NCBI RefSeq assembly: GCF_013377855.1
Contig: NZ_JABXYJ010000007.1
Location: forward strand, 30,014 to 94,013
DNA length: 64,000 nucleotides
Reading direction: 5' to 3'
Source of the DNA: Cognatundibacterium oligocarboniphilum
Lineage (GTDB): Bacteria > Pseudomonadota > Gammaproteobacteria > Burkholderiales > Burkholderiaceae_D
In this document: positions 37,636 through 47,486 of the stretch, in pieces
How positions within the stretch are numbered: position 1 is the first letter of the stretch
Layout of the letters: the number at the start of each line of letters is the position of its first letter
Notes under the pieces: generated by a model
Told to the model about the DNA's origin: nothing
Database searches by the model: none
What the model saw: only the letters and a program-made list of their open reading frames with translations
Position numbers and translations under genes: made by a program

Positions 37636-38115
37636 TTATTTCACCACCAGATCTGGCGACATGATTGCTTTGAGGTAAGTCATCAGATTTTCCGAATCCC
37701 GCTGCTTCTGAGAAATCCACCAGACATTGGCTTTTCTGACACTGTGCTCCTGCAGCGGTTGATCCAGCAATTCCCCGACAACTTGTCCAAGGTAAGGCTG
37801 GTGCCCAACGATCAGAACGGGTTCCCGGCTGTTGGGCCAGTTGGCGGCACGCAGGATATCGATCGCGGTCGCTTCCGGCGATAATTCAGGCATGATTTTA
37901 ATTTTCCGGCCGCGTACTCCCAGCGCTTCAGCAGTGTCTCTGGTGCGGATAGTCGGGCTGACCAGGATGCGACAGGTATCCGGCAGCGTGCTGTCAAGCC
38001 AGTAAGCCATTTTATTTGCCTGCCTTAAGCCTTTGCCGGTCAGTTTCCGGAATTCATCCGTCATTGTTTCGCTGACCGGTTCTGCTTCTGCATGTCGCCA
38101 GAGTATCAGATCCAT
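37636..38115 (-). CDS. sixA: SixA-type phosphohistidine phosphatase
   Basis: A 159-residue histidine phosphatase superfamily protein. The catalytic RHAEAEP begins at residue 7, with an arginine in SPTIRTRDTAE and the second histidine in LIVGHQPYL. SixA removes phosphate from histidine on Hpt or PTS proteins. Its start overlaps the ppk stop by one base, so they form one operon. The link with polyphosphate kinase suggests a phosphate-related role. Confidence 0.88.
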   Translation of the reverse strand: MDLILWRHAEAEPVSETMTDEFRKLTGKGLRQANKMAYWLDSTLPDTCRILVSPTIRTRDTAEALGVRGRKIKIMPELSPEATAIDILRAANWPNSREPVLIVGHQPYLGQVVGELLDQPLQEHSVRKANVWWISQKQRDSENLMTYLKAIMSPDLVVK

Positions 38116-40343
38116 TATTCTTCATCCGAATCGGAAAGGGAGCCGAGTTGTTGCATCAGATATTGCTGGGCGCAGAAACGTGGCTGGTTGCCGCGTACTT
38201 TTTTACGTTCATAATGCCCTTCTGAGTCCAGTAACCAGGCATTCAAATTGTCTTTCAGATAAGGGTCGAGTCCTTCGGAAATGACGCGTTTTTTCAGCGA
38301 TTTTTCCAGAACTGGGAAGGCGACTTCAATGCGGCGGAATAAATTTCGATTCATCCAGTCTGCGCTGGCCAGATAAACATTGTGTTCCAGATCGTTACGG
38401 AAGTAGTAGATACGGCTGTGTTCCAGGAAACGGCCAATGATGGAACGCACCCGGATATTTTCAGACAAACCTGGCACGCCGGGGCGTAGCGCACAGGCGC
38501 CGCGTATGATCAGATCAATTTTGACGCCATCTGCCGAGGCTGCATACAGGGCGCGGATCACTGATTCATCCAGCAAGGCATTCATTTTGGCGATGATACG
38601 GCCTGGTCTGCCTTCGCGGGCAATGCGCGCTTCGTTGCGAATGGCTTTGATGATTTGCGGTTGCAGCGCAAATGGCGCCAGCCACAGGTGTTCAAATTTC
38701 TTGGGTTTGGTCAGGCCGGTCAGGTGGATGAAGACCTCGTTAATTTCAGCAGCCATTGCCGGATGTGCGGTCAGCAGGCCAAAGTCGGTGTAAAACCGGG
38801 TTGTCGAAGGGTGGTAGTTGCCCGTTCCCATATGCGCATAATGGCGCAGGATCCCGCCTTCTTCCCGACGGATCACGAGTGCCAGTTTGGCGTGGGTTTT
38901 CAGTCCGACCACGCCATACACAACCTGGGCACCGGCACGTTGCAATTTATCTGCCCAGTTGATATTGGCTTCTTCGTCAAAACGGGCCATCAGTTCCACG
39001 ATGACGGTGACTTCTTTTCCAAGACGGGATGCCGTGATCAGCGACTCCATCAGATCGGAGTTCATGCCGGTTCGATAAATGGTCTGTTTAATGGCGACTA
39101 CATTAGGATCGAGCGAGGCAGAGCGGATAAAATCGATGACTGTCTGGAACGGCTGGAATGGGTGATGCAGCAAGATATCCTGCTTGCGCAACAAAGTGAA
39201 GATATCGTTGTGTGAGTATTTGGCGACAGCTTTGGCCGAAAACGGTGGGAAACGCAGGTTTGGCTGTTTGACGTAATCGACGATTTCTCCCAGTCTGACC
39301 ATATTGACCGGACCATCGACCGGATACAAACGGTCAGGGTCGAGAGCAAATTGCTCAAGCAGGAAGCGAGCTAAATCTTCAGGACAGTTTTTTGCCACCT
39401 CAAGGCGAACGGCAGCACCAAACTGGCGGGTCTGCAGTTCACCCTGCAGAGCCTGGCGTAAATTTTTAACCTCTTCTTCATCCACCCATAAATCACTGTC
39501 ACGCGTTACCCGGAACTGCGAGTAGTTAATGACTTCCCGGCCATTGAACAGGTCTTCAATGTGTGCGTGTATGACTGATGATAGCAGGCAGAAAGAAAGT
39601 CCGTTCGGGGAGATTTCATCTGGTAGTTTAATGATGCGCGGGAGTACCCTGGGAGCTTTGACAATCGCAATGCCCGTACCGCGGCCGAACGCATCTTTGC
39701 CCGCAAGAGATACGATAAAATTCAGACTCTTATTCACCACTTGCGGGAACGGGTGTGCTGGATCAAGACCAATTGGCGTCAGCAAGGGTCTGACTTCTCG
39801 CTCAAAATAAGACTTCACCCAGGCACGCTGCGCTTCATTCCGTTCAGAATGACGCAACAGATGAACACCTTTTTTGGACAACTGCGGCAGAATTTCCTGA
39901 TTCAGTAGTTCATATTGACGTTTTGTTAACTGGTGACACTCGTTGCTGATTCGTTTCAGCATGGCCAGAAATGCCGGATGTTCGACCAGTTCGCCATCGA
40001 CCGTGTTCTGTGCCAGTAAACTGGCAACCCGCACTTCAAAGAATTCATCAAGATTACTGCCGACGATGCACAGATATTTCAGACGTTCCAGTAACGGAAT
40101 ACTGCGGTCCTCGGCCTGAGCCAGCACACGCCAGTTAAAAGCAATCTGCGACATTTCCCGATCCAGAAAGATCACGGTTTTAGAAAGATCGGTATTATTT
40201 TTAGCACTGGAAGAAGAGGCGAGTGTTTTATGAGGCGGATTGGCAGCTTGAACCGGTTTGAGCGCATTCTCATCGATTGAATTTTTATTCTCAGTTTCCG
40301 ATGGCATGTTTTTAATTTCTGGGTTTGGCATAAGGGTCCGCAT
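38115..40343 (-). CDS. ppk: Polyphosphate kinase 1
   Basis: Ppk1 reversibly polymerises the terminal phosphate of ATP into inorganic polyphosphate. The 742-residue protein contains the N-domain DREMSQIAFNWRVL, the VGSNLDEFFEVRVA block and two phospholipase-D-like catalytic modules, with the autophosphorylated histidine in GLKTHAKLAL and a second in the later HSRIYYF. The start is uncertain among ATG codons at 40343, 40331 and 40307; the first 55 residues are polar and poorly conserved. It is divergent from pstS, co-transcribed with sixA and probably PhoB-regulated. Confidence 0.96.
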   Translation of the reverse strand: MRTLMPNPEIKNMPSETENKNSIDENALKPVQAANPPHKTLASSSSAKNNTDLSKTVIFLDREMSQIAFNWRVLAQAEDRSIPLLERLKYLCIVGSNLDEFFEVRVASLLAQNTVDGELVEHPAFLAMLKRISNECHQLTKRQYELLNQEILPQLSKKGVHLLRHSERNEAQRAWVKSYFEREVRPLLTPIGLDPAHPFPQVVNKSLNFIVSLAGKDAFGRGTGIAIVKAPRVLPRIIKLPDEISPNGLSFCLLSSVIHAHIEDLFNGREVINYSQFRVTRDSDLWVDEEEVKNLRQALQGELQTRQFGAAVRLEVAKNCPEDLARFLLEQFALDPDRLYPVDGPVNMVRLGEIVDYVKQPNLRFPPFSAKAVAKYSHNDIFTLLRKQDILLHHPFQPFQTVIDFIRSASLDPNVVAIKQTIYRTGMNSDLMESLITASRLGKEVTVIVELMARFDEEANINWADKLQRAGAQVVYGVVGLKTHAKLALVIRREEGGILRHYAHMGTGNYHPSTTRFYTDFGLLTAHPAMAAEINEVFIHLTGLTKPKKFEHLWLAPFALQPQIIKAIRNEARIAREGRPGRIIAKMNALLDESVIRALYAASADGVKIDLIIRGACALRPGVPGLSENIRVRSIIGRFLEHSRIYYFRNDLEHNVYLASADWMNRNLFRRIEVAFPVLEKSLKKRVISEGLDPYLKDNLNAWLLDSEGHYERKKVRGNQPRFCAQQYLMQQLGSLSDSDEE

Positions 40344-40356
40344 GTCACAAAGGCTA

Positions 40357-40370
40357 TCCTATATATAGGA
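40357..40370. promoter_or_regulatory. 14-bp palindrome overlapping the likely ppk -10 element
   Basis: TCCTATATATAGGA is a perfect palindrome 14 bases before the first possible ppk start. Its TATATA core lies about 25 bases from the nearest Pho-box repeat and can act as the -10 hexamer. Symmetry may also mean an extra regulator. Confidence 0.5.
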
Positions 40371-40391
40371 GGTTCATTTTAATGAGGCTGA

Positions 40392-40421
40392 ATGACAAGT
40401 TTATGACAAAAAAAATGACAA
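40392..40421 (-). promoter_or_regulatory. Pho-box repeats directing ppk-sixA
   Basis: Read on the minus strand, TTGTCAT occurs three times, at plus-strand positions 40415-40421, 40403-40409 and 40392-40398. The steps are 12 and 11 bases, with AT-rich spacers. This matches tandem PhoB half-sites facing ppk. Confidence 0.8.
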
Positions 40422-40450
40422 GAAATAAAATATTTCATAACGTGTGAAAA

Positions 40451-40479
40451 GTGTCATTATCTTGTCATAATTGGCTTGT
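40451..40479 (+). promoter_or_regulatory. Pho-box repeats directing the pst operon
   Basis: GTGTCAT (40451-40457) and TTGTCAT (40462-40468) are 11 bases apart with AT-rich tetrads. A weaker third unit GGCTTGT lies at 40473. They precede pstS by about 50 bases and fit PhoB activation. Confidence 0.82.
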
Positions 40480-40529
40480 AGAGTGCGCAGCGTAGTAACG
40501 AATACATGTAATTTAACCTTGAGGTGAAC

Positions 40530-41573
40530 ATGCAAATCAATCGTGTCGTTAAATCCCTGGTTGCTGCAATTGGTGCAGTGGCTGCATTTTCTGTTGCTCA
40601 GGCAGCAGATATCACTGGCGCAGGTGCGACCTTCCCTTATCCGATTTATGCAAAATGGGCTGAGGCTTATAAGAAGGCAACAGGTAATGGCCTGAATTAT
40701 CAGTCGATCGGTTCCGGTGGTGGTATCAAGCAAATCAAGGCGAAGACCGTTGACTTTGGTGCTTCCGATATGCCTTTGAAACTGGAAGAGCTGGATGCTG
40801 AAGGTTTGACTCAGTTCCCGGCGATTATCGGTGGTGTGATTCCTGTGGTGAATCTGGATGGTGTTGCTCCAGGCAAGATGAAAATGACAGGCGAAGTCCT
40901 GGCTGGTATCTACATGGGCAAAATCACCAAGTGGAATGCTGCAGAAATCGCTGCGATCAATCCTGGCGTTAAATTACCTGCAGAAGACATCACAGTCGTG
41001 CACCGCTCTGATGGTTCCGGTACTACATTCCTGTGGACTGATTATCTGAGCAAAGTGAGTGCTGAATTCAAGACAGTAGTTGGTTCTTCCACTGCAGTGA
41101 AATGGCCAGTCGGTCTGGGTGGCAAGGGTAATGAAGGTGTTGCTGCCAACGTTCAGCGTATTAAGAATTCCATCGGTTATGTGGAATATGCTTATGTGAA
41201 GAAAAATAAAATGACTTACACACTGCTGAAAAATGCAGATGGTCAGTTTGCTGAACCTGATGATGAAAACTTCAAAGCCGCTGCAGCTGGCGCTGACTGG
41301 AGTAAGGCTCCTGGCATGTACCTGGTGCTGACCAACCAGCCAGGTAAGCTGACATGGCCTATCACTGGTGCTTCCTTCATCCTGATGCACAAGTCCCAGG
41401 CTGAAGCAGAAAAAGGCAAAGAAGTATTGAAGTTCTTTGACTGGGCATTCAAGAACGGTGGCGCAATGGCAACTGAACTGGAATACGTTTCTCTGCCGGC
41501 TCCGGTTGTGAAACTGATCGAAGATGGCTGGAAAGCAAAAATCAAGGATGCTTCCGGTAAAGCAATCTGGTAA
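40530..41573 (+). CDS. pstS: Phosphate-binding protein PstS
   Basis: A 347-residue periplasmic phosphate receptor of the Pst ABC transporter. The signal peptide ends SVAQAADITG. Phosphate-contacting blocks are GAGATFPYPIYAKW, GSGGGIKQIK, DFGASDMPL and RSDGSGTTFLW. The ATG at 40530 is preceded by GAGG at a proper distance; an in-frame GTG two codons earlier is less likely. It heads pstSCAB-phoU-phoB-phoR behind a Pho box. The codons are visibly biased towards common ones, as expected for a strongly induced gene. Confidence 0.97.
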   Translation: MQINRVVKSLVAAIGAVAAFSVAQAADITGAGATFPYPIYAKWAEAYKKATGNGLNYQSIGSGGGIKQIKAKTVDFGASDMPLKLEELDAEGLTQFPAIIGGVIPVVNLDGVAPGKMKMTGEVLAGIYMGKITKWNAAEIAAINPGVKLPAEDITVVHRSDGSGTTFLWTDYLSKVSAEFKTVVGSSTAVKWPVGLGGKGNEGVAANVQRIKNSIGYVEYAYVKKNKMTYTLLKNADGQFAEPDDENFKAAAAGADWSKAPGMYLVLTNQPGKLTWPITGASFILMHKSQAEAEKGKEVLKFFDWAFKNGGAMATELEYVSLPAPVVKLIEDGWKAKIKDASGKAIW

Positions 41574-41640
41574 TTGGTTTTTACTCAGTAAGATGTACCT
41601 GCCTTGGTCGGTAGTTAAGGTGGGTCTGCAACAAACAGGG

Positions 41641-41669
41641 GGCGGTCCGGTACGTGTTGCCGGACTGCC
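41641..41669 (+). terminator. Hairpin between pstS and pstC
   Basis: GGCGGTCCGG (41641-41650) pairs with CCGGACTGCC (41660-41669) across a 9-base loop, with one G-T pair. It lies 11 bases before the pstC start. Such hairpins partly terminate transcription or protect the upstream mRNA, so more PstS is made than permease. Confidence 0.65.
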
Positions 41670-41680
41670 TTTCGGTGGAA

Positions 41681-42736
41681 ATGACACCCATGCCTACATC
41701 AATGTCCTCCGTCACTATGACCGCATCATCCGTAAGTCACGCAGCCTCTGAGCATAAAAATAATGAATCGTCGCAGTTGAGTCATGAGCGGCTGGTTGCT
41801 GTTATGCGTCGTCAACGATGGCAAGATTTCTTATTTCATAAAGTAACCCTCGGCTTTGCCGCACTGGTATTGGTTGTGCTGCTGGGGATTATCATTTCTC
41901 TTTTTCTGCGCGCCATACCGGCCATGCAGGAATTTGGTTTGCCGTTTATTACCACGATAGAGTGGGATCCGGTGAATGACAAGTTTGGTGGCCTGATTGC
42001 CATTGCAGGCACCTTGAGCACATCCATCATTGCGCTTCTGATTGCGTTCCCGGTCAGTTTTGGCATTGCTTTATTTCTGACTGAAATTTGCCCTGCCTGG
42101 CTCAAGCGTCCTTTGGGTACAGCAATCGAATTGCTGGCAGGTGTGCCGAGTATTATTTATGGCATGTGGGGGCTGTTTATTTTTGCACCTTTATTCTCGA
42201 CCTATATTCAGCCTTTCCTTGCGATGACGCTCGGCAAGCTGCCCGTTATTGGTGTGCTGTTTTCCGGTCCGATGATCGGGCTGGGTATTTTGTCGGCAGG
42301 TGTCATTCTGGCGATTATGATCATCCCTTTTATTTCTTCTGTGATGAGGGATGTATTTGAAGTGGTGCCGCCGGTGTTGAAAGAGTCCGCATACGGACTC
42401 GGCTGCACCAAATGGGAAGTGGTCCGAAAAATTGTGCTGCCTTATACTAAAATCGGTGTGGTTGGTGGCGTGATGCTCGGTCTGGGACGTGCGCTGGGCG
42501 AAACGATGGCGGTTACATTCGTAATCGGTAACGCACACAAACTCTCCTGGTCTTTGTTCTCCGCCGGAAACAGTATTGCATCGACGCTGGCGAATGAGTT
42601 TGCCGAGGCTGAATCAGTACTGCACACTTCCTCCCTGTTTTTATTAGGTCTGATTTTGTTTGTAATCACTTTTGTTGTGCTGGCTGCGGCGAAGCTTTTA
42701 CTGCTGGGATTGAGCCGTAAAGAAGGAGCCAAATAA
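41681..42736 (+). CDS. pstC: Phosphate ABC transporter permease PstC
   Basis: A 351-residue inner membrane permease with six main helices after a polar N-terminus. The family blocks are [19 protein letters not shown], the long [18 protein letters not shown] and the EAA-type loop [20 protein letters not shown]. The start at 41681 has GGTGGAA directly upstream; the frame is open nine codons further. It forms the phosphate channel with PstA. The stop overlaps the pstA start by one base. Confidence 0.96.
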   Translation: MTPMPTSMSSVTMTASSVSHAASEHKNNESSQLSHERLVAVMRRQRWQDFLFHKVTLGFAALVLVVLLGIIISLFLRAIPAMQEFGLPFITTIEWDPVNDKFGGLIAIAGTLSTSIIALLIAFPVSFGIALFLTEICPAWLKRPLGTAIELLAGVPSIIYGMWGLFIFAPLFSTYIQPFLAMTLGKLPVIGVLFSGPMIGLGILSAGVILAIMIIPFISSVMRDVFEVVPPVLKESAYGLGCTKWEVVRKIVLPYTKIGVVGGVMLGLGRALGETMAVTFVIGNAHKLSWSLFSAGNSIASTLANEFAEAESVLHTSSLFLLGLILFVITFVVLAAAKLLLLGLSRKEGAK

Positions 42737-43608
42737 TGGAAAATACCGCTCTGCAATCTGCACAGAACCCTGTCTATCGACGCCGTCTGCTGATACATCG
42801 TATGGGCATTGCATTGTCATCGATTGCGATGGCTTTTGGTATCGGCTTTCTGATGTGGATTTTATTCACATTGTTAATCAAAGGATTTTCTGCCATCAAT
42901 CTGGCTATGTTTGTCGAGACGACTCCCGCACCAGGAAGTGATGGTGGTGGCCTGATGAATGCGATTGTCGGTAGTGTGATGATGGTGGGTTCTGCCACGC
43001 TGATTTCGACGCCGATCGGTATTCTTGCCGGCATTTATCTGGCGGAATACGGAGATAAAAGCTGGTTTGGCGGCATTACCCGGTTTGTAACGGATATTAT
43101 GTTGTCGGCTCCTTCGATCGTGATTGGTTTGTTTGTGTATGCAATTTATGTTGCTAACGTCAAGCATTTTTCCGGCTGGGCTGGCAGTGTGGCGATTTCA
43201 TTGATCGCCATTCCTGTGGTGGTGCGTACGACAGACAACATGCTGGGATTGGTACCTGCAAGTTTGCGTGAAGCCGCATTTGCGCTCGGCGCACCACGTT
43301 GGAAGGTCGCATTGCTGGTGCGTCTGCGCGCAGTTAAAGCGGGTGTGGTCACGGGTATTTTGCTTGCCGTTGCCAGGATTTCCGGCGAGACAGCACCTTT
43401 GCTGTTCACCGCGCTGAATAATCAATTTTTCAATGGCAACATGAATAAGCCAATGGCTAATCTTCCGGTCGTCATCTATTCGTATGCAATGAGTCCTTAT
43501 GACAACTGGCGTGAGCTGGCATGGGGCGGAGCCTTGCTGATTACTTTCAGTGTACTGGGCTTGAATATTTTGTCGCGTACCTTGTTTAACCAAAAATCAC
43601 AGCACTAA
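42736..43608 (+). CDS. pstA: Phosphate ABC transporter permease PstA
   Basis: A 290-residue inner membrane permease, partner of PstC. It has the block [30 protein letters not shown] and the EAA loop [20 protein letters not shown] that contacts PstB. Good AGGAG ribosome-binding site inside the pstC end. One-base overlap with pstC shows coupling. Confidence 0.97.
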   Translation: MENTALQSAQNPVYRRRLLIHRMGIALSSIAMAFGIGFLMWILFTLLIKGFSAINLAMFVETTPAPGSDGGGLMNAIVGSVMMVGSATLISTPIGILAGIYLAEYGDKSWFGGITRFVTDIMLSAPSIVIGLFVYAIYVANVKHFSGWAGSVAISLIAIPVVVRTTDNMLGLVPASLREAAFALGAPRWKVALLVRLRAVKAGVVTGILLAVARISGETAPLLFTALNNQFFNGNMNKPMANLPVVIYSYAMSPYDNWRELAWGGALLITFSVLGLNILSRTLFNQKSQH

Positions 43609-43621
43609 TCTGAGTATCGAT

Positions 43622-44401
43622 ATGACTACGAATCCAACAACGACACAGAAAAAAGCAATCGAAATCAACGGGCTGAATTTTTATTATGGTGCCACACGCA
43701 GTCTGCGCGATATTAATCTGAATATTTTTGATAAAAAAGTCACCGCTTTTATCGGACCATCCGGTTGTGGTAAATCGACCTTATTGCGTACATTGAACCG
43801 CATGTACGACTTGTATCCTGGTCAACGCGCCGAAGGACAGATTATTTATAACGGAAAAAATATTCTGGATACCGATCAGGATATTAATCTGCTGCGCGCC
43901 AAGGTTGGCATGGTATTCCAGAAACCGACACCGTTCCCAATGTCGGTTTATGACAATATCGCTTTCGGCGTGCGTTTGTATGAAAATTTGTCCAAGGGGG
44001 AAATGGATGAACGCGTCGAATGGGCATTGAAGAAGGCGGCGATCTGGAATGAGGTCAAAGACAAGCTCAACAAGAGCGGCCTAAGCCTGTCCGGTGGACA
44101 GCAACAGCGTTTGTGCATTGCACGCGGTGTTTCCGTCAAGCCTGATGTATTGCTGCTGGATGAACCGACGTCGGCACTGGATCCGATTTCCACCGTCAAG
44201 ATCGAAGAGCTGATCAACGAACTGAAAGAGGAATACACGATTGCCATCGTCACGCATAACATGCAACAGGCGGCACGTTGTTCGGACTATACCGCTTACA
44301 TGTATCTGGGAGAACTGGTCGAATATGGGGAAACCGATCATATTTTCATGAATCCGGTGAAAAAAGAAACCCAAGACTATATTACCGGTCGTTTCGGTTA
44401 A
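43622..44401 (+). CDS. pstB: Phosphate ABC transporter ATPase PstB
   Basis: A 259-residue ATPase that powers phosphate import. Walker A is [11 protein letters not shown], the Q-loop is [14 protein letters not shown], the signature is [14 protein letters not shown], and Walker B is [13 protein letters not shown]. The H-loop is [12 protein letters not shown]. The C-terminus DYITGRFG is typical of PstB. It lies 13 bases after pstA. Confidence 0.98.
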   Translation: MTTNPTTTQKKAIEINGLNFYYGATRSLRDINLNIFDKKVTAFIGPSGCGKSTLLRTLNRMYDLYPGQRAEGQIIYNGKNILDTDQDINLLRAKVGMVFQKPTPFPMSVYDNIAFGVRLYENLSKGEMDERVEWALKKAAIWNEVKDKLNKSGLSLSGGQQQRLCIARGVSVKPDVLLLDEPTSALDPISTVKIEELINELKEEYTIAIVTHNMQQAARCSDYTAYMYLGELVEYGETDHIFMNPVKKETQDYITGRFG

Positions 44402-44437
44402 TTGATTTCTCAAAGATCAGAAAGACAGGAGAACCCC

Positions 44438-45148
44438 GTGACAGGCGAACACTCTTCAAAACAATATGATATGGATCTTGAAACCATTCGTTCCAAGGTG
44501 CTGATGATGGGCGGCTTGGTTGAAAGCCATTTTCATGACGCCATGTCCTGCTTCCGGACTGGCAATGCAGAGCAGGCTGAAGCAGTCATTCAGTCAGATC
44601 TGGAAGTAAACCGGCTGGAGGTGTCACTGGACGATATGTGCAGCCATCTGATCGTAAAACGTCAGCCGGCAGCGAATGATCTGCGCACTGTCATGGCAAC
44701 CGGAAAGGTAATCACCGATCTGGAGCGCATTGGCGATGAATCCACCAAAATTGCACGGATTGCCAAAGAATCACAAAACGGCCGCCGGGTTAACTCCATG
44801 TTTAATGGTCATGAAACCGTGCGCGTCCTGGCCAGCAGCGTGGCAGATATGTTGCATCAATCGCTGGATGCATTTGCCCGCCTGGATGATGCCAAAGCGG
44901 TGCAACTGATCGCACAGGATGCCATTATCGATAACGATTTCCGTTCGATCATGCGCAACCTGATTACTTTCATGATGGAAGATCCAAGCACGATTTCTTA
45001 CGCACTGAATGCATTATGGGTGGCAAAGGCTATCGAGCGTATCGGTGATCATGCCAAAAACATCGCGGAACATACCATCTATATTGTCGAAGGTAAAGAT
45101 ATCCGGCATTCAGATTATGTCGCCGTCAAACAGGATCAGAAAAACTAA
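44438..45148 (+). CDS. phoU: Phosphate signalling regulator PhoU
   Basis: A 236-residue all-helical protein with two PhoU repeats. Metal-binding blocks are ATGKVITDLERIGDESTKIA and KAIERIGDHAKNIAEH. PhoU links the Pst transporter to PhoR and keeps the Pho regulon off when phosphate is plentiful. The GTG at 44438 is preferred because AGGAGA lies just upstream; the frame is open 12 codons further. It lies between pstB and phoB in one run. Confidence 0.96.
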   Translation: MTGEHSSKQYDMDLETIRSKVLMMGGLVESHFHDAMSCFRTGNAEQAEAVIQSDLEVNRLEVSLDDMCSHLIVKRQPAANDLRTVMATGKVITDLERIGDESTKIARIAKESQNGRRVNSMFNGHETVRVLASSVADMLHQSLDAFARLDDAKAVQLIAQDAIIDNDFRSIMRNLITFMMEDPSTISYALNALWVAKAIERIGDHAKNIAEHTIYIVEGKDIRHSDYVAVKQDQKN

Positions 45149-45156
45149 AAAAGACA

Positions 45157-45843
45157 ATGGCTGCCGATACCACTATATTGATTGTTGAAGACGAACCAGC
45201 AATTGTCGAGCTGGTCAGTTTCACTTTGCGCGCTGCTGGCTGGAATACCTTTGCGGTAAATAATACGGCTGAAGCATGGGAATTTATCCAGCGCCGGACT
45301 CCGCAACTGATCCTGCTTGACTGGATGCTGCCTGACCAGAGCGGTCTGCGTCTTTTATCCCGGATTCGTTCCGATCGGCAGTTCAATGAAATTCCCGTGA
45401 TCATGCTGACGGCGAAGAGCATGGAAGAAGACAAGATTGCCGGCTTGGATCATGGTGCCGACGATTATATTACTAAGCCGTTTTCACCCCGTGAGCTGAC
45501 AGCCAGAATGAAGGCACTGTTGCGCCGCAAGAGCCCGGAACATGCGCAGACTGCCTTGACTGTCGGCAGTGTGGTGCTGGATCCGGTCAGCTGCACGGTC
45601 AAGATCAATGATCAGAAGGTCGACATCGGCCATGCCGAATACAAGCTGCTGAAGTTTTTCATGGCGCACCCGGAGCGCGTTTTTTCACGCAGCCAGTTAC
45701 TCGATAAAGTATGGGGTGACCATGTGGTGATTGAAGAGCGTACGGTGGATGTTCATGTTCTGCGTTTGCGTAAAGTATTGAAATCTGCCGAGTCACTGAT
45801 CAAGACCGTCCGCAGCGTTGGCTACATGCTATCGGAAAAATAA
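45157..45843 (+). CDS. phoB: Phosphate regulon response regulator PhoB
   Basis: A 228-residue OmpR-class regulator. The receiver has ILIVEDEPAIVELV with acidic pocket, acceptor aspartate in LILLDWMLPDQSG and the lysine in DDYITKPFSPREL. The winged-helix output covers about residues 130-228, with VFSRSQLLDKVWG and RTVDVHVLRLRKVL. It binds the Pho boxes found before olsB, ppk and pstS. It starts 8 bases after phoU. Confidence 0.97.
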   Translation: MAADTTILIVEDEPAIVELVSFTLRAAGWNTFAVNNTAEAWEFIQRRTPQLILLDWMLPDQSGLRLLSRIRSDRQFNEIPVIMLTAKSMEEDKIAGLDHGADDYITKPFSPRELTARMKALLRRKSPEHAQTALTVGSVVLDPVSCTVKINDQKVDIGHAEYKLLKFFMAHPERVFSRSQLLDKVWGDHVVIEERTVDVHVLRLRKVLKSAESLIKTVRSVGYMLSEK

Positions 45844-45847
45844 TCGA

Positions 45848-45861
45848 CACCGGTTCCGGTG
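45848..45861 (+). repeat. Small palindromic hairpin after phoB
   Basis: CACCGG-TT-CCGGTG lies five bases past the phoB stop. Without a T-tract it is not a strong terminator; with its two-base loop it may act as an mRNA 3' hairpin or a protein site. Confidence 0.4.
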
Positions 45862-46047
45862 ACAACCTGTACTGGAACCCGATTTATCGCACCATTGATT
45901 ACATGAAAAAAGTTGTCAGAAAAATTTTCGGATCATGCGATCAATTTCATAAAAAACAAATGAAATCCGTTGCTGTTTTTAATAGTCTGACCAGCCGTTC
46001 ACACTGATTCTGCCTACCCCATTTCAATAAAAATATCAGGGATTTTC

Positions 46048-47343
46048 ATGTCTCCGCGCCTTATATTCTGGATTTCCAATTCTGTACGGATGTTACTCGT
46101 CATCATTGGAACGGTTATTGCCTCTTCTATGTGGGGCATTACGTGGGGGTTATTTCTTGGGTTAGTGGCAATGGCTGTACTGATCCTGATGCAGTTGTTT
46201 TACCTGCAGCGATTGGCTGACTGGTTAGATAATCCGAGGAGTTCACGTCTGCCAGATGGGTGGGGAGCATGGACCGATATTTTTTCGCGTCTGTATAAAT
46301 TGCGCCGCGAGGATGAAAAGAATCAGACCGAGCTGACCGAGTGGCTGGCGCGCTTCAGGCAGGCAATGACTTTACTGCCGGATGGCGTGGTCATCATGGA
46401 TGATGTTTTGTTTCTGGAATGGTGTAATCCAGCTGCGGAGAGCCATCTTGGGCTCAGTTTGATACAGGATAAAGGCATGCGCGTCACGAATCTGGTGCGC
46501 AGCCCGGAATTCATGGACTACATTATTCTCGGGCGTTACGACACGCCTCTCACACTGTCGTTCCGGGATCGCAAACTGATCACTCATATCATTCCGTTTG
46601 AAAACCGGCGCCAGATTCTGGTCACGCATGATATTACCGAATCAGAACGCATTGATATGATGCGGCGAGACTTTATTGCCAATGCTTCGCACGAATTGCG
46701 AACGCCGCTGACAGTGATAAACGGTTTTCTCGAAATTGCATCGCTGCAACCGGAACTGGATGCGGCAACCCGGAGCGCGCATCTGAAACTGATGTCAGAG
46801 CAGGGGGCGCGTATGCAGAGACTGGTTGAGGATATGCTGACGCTGACCAGGCTGGAATCTATGGATCATCTGCTGCGCACGGAAACGATCAATATGCGCG
46901 TCATGCTGGAGCAGATTTTGCAGGAGGCGCATGCGCTGTCCGCTGGGCATCATCAGGTGACATTGGATTTCAATGGCCCGGATATCCGCGGCAGTACTGA
47001 TGAAATCCGTAGTGCGCTGACGAATCTGGTGACGAATGCCATTCGTTATACGCCTGAAAAAGGTACCATCCAAATCAGCTGGACAAATGGAAATGCCGGT
47101 CCTAAATTCACCGTTGCTGATAATGGAATCGGTATCAGTCCAGAACATATTTCACGGCTGACGGAAAGGTTTTACCGCGTGGATAAAAGCCGTTCCAGAG
47201 AAACACAGGGAACAGGACTGGGATTGGCGATCGTCAAACATGTTTTGTTGCGCCATAAGGCCACATTACTGATTGACTCCGTACCTAATGTTGGGAGTAA
47301 ATTTTCTGTCCAATTTCCCGCTAATGCAGTCATTGAAGCCTGA
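46048..47343 (+). CDS. phoR: Phosphate regulon sensor kinase PhoR
   Basis: A 431-residue sensor kinase. Two membrane segments lie within residues 10-55, with almost no periplasmic part. A PAS domain covers about 100-200 (LLPDGVVIMDDVLFLEWCN). The phosphoacceptor is in FIANASHELRTPLTV, followed by an ATPase domain with NLVTNAIRYTPEKG, VADNGIGISPEH and GTGLGLAIVKH. It phosphorylates PhoB when the Pst-PhoU complex reports low phosphate. A 204-base gap separates it from phoB, so it may have an additional promoter. Confidence 0.96.
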   Translation: MSPRLIFWISNSVRMLLVIIGTVIASSMWGITWGLFLGLVAMAVLILMQLFYLQRLADWLDNPRSSRLPDGWGAWTDIFSRLYKLRREDEKNQTELTEWLARFRQAMTLLPDGVVIMDDVLFLEWCNPAAESHLGLSLIQDKGMRVTNLVRSPEFMDYIILGRYDTPLTLSFRDRKLITHIIPFENRRQILVTHDITESERIDMMRRDFIANASHELRTPLTVINGFLEIASLQPELDAATRSAHLKLMSEQGARMQRLVEDMLTLTRLESMDHLLRTETINMRVMLEQILQEAHALSAGHHQVTLDFNGPDIRGSTDEIRSALTNLVTNAIRYTPEKGTIQISWTNGNAGPKFTVADNGIGISPEHISRLTERFYRVDKSRSRETQGTGLGLAIVKHVLLRHKATLLIDSVPNVGSKFSVQFPANAVIEA

Positions 47344-47486
47344 CTATCTTCCCTTCCGGTGGAATAGCAAACGATAAATTTTGTTATTCCCATCATCCCC
47401 CTGGTTGTAATGCGGTACACTCAAAAAATTGCTGCTAAAGATGGTGGGTTTACTGCTGACGAGAGTAAGCCTGAAGGGAATGTTCG

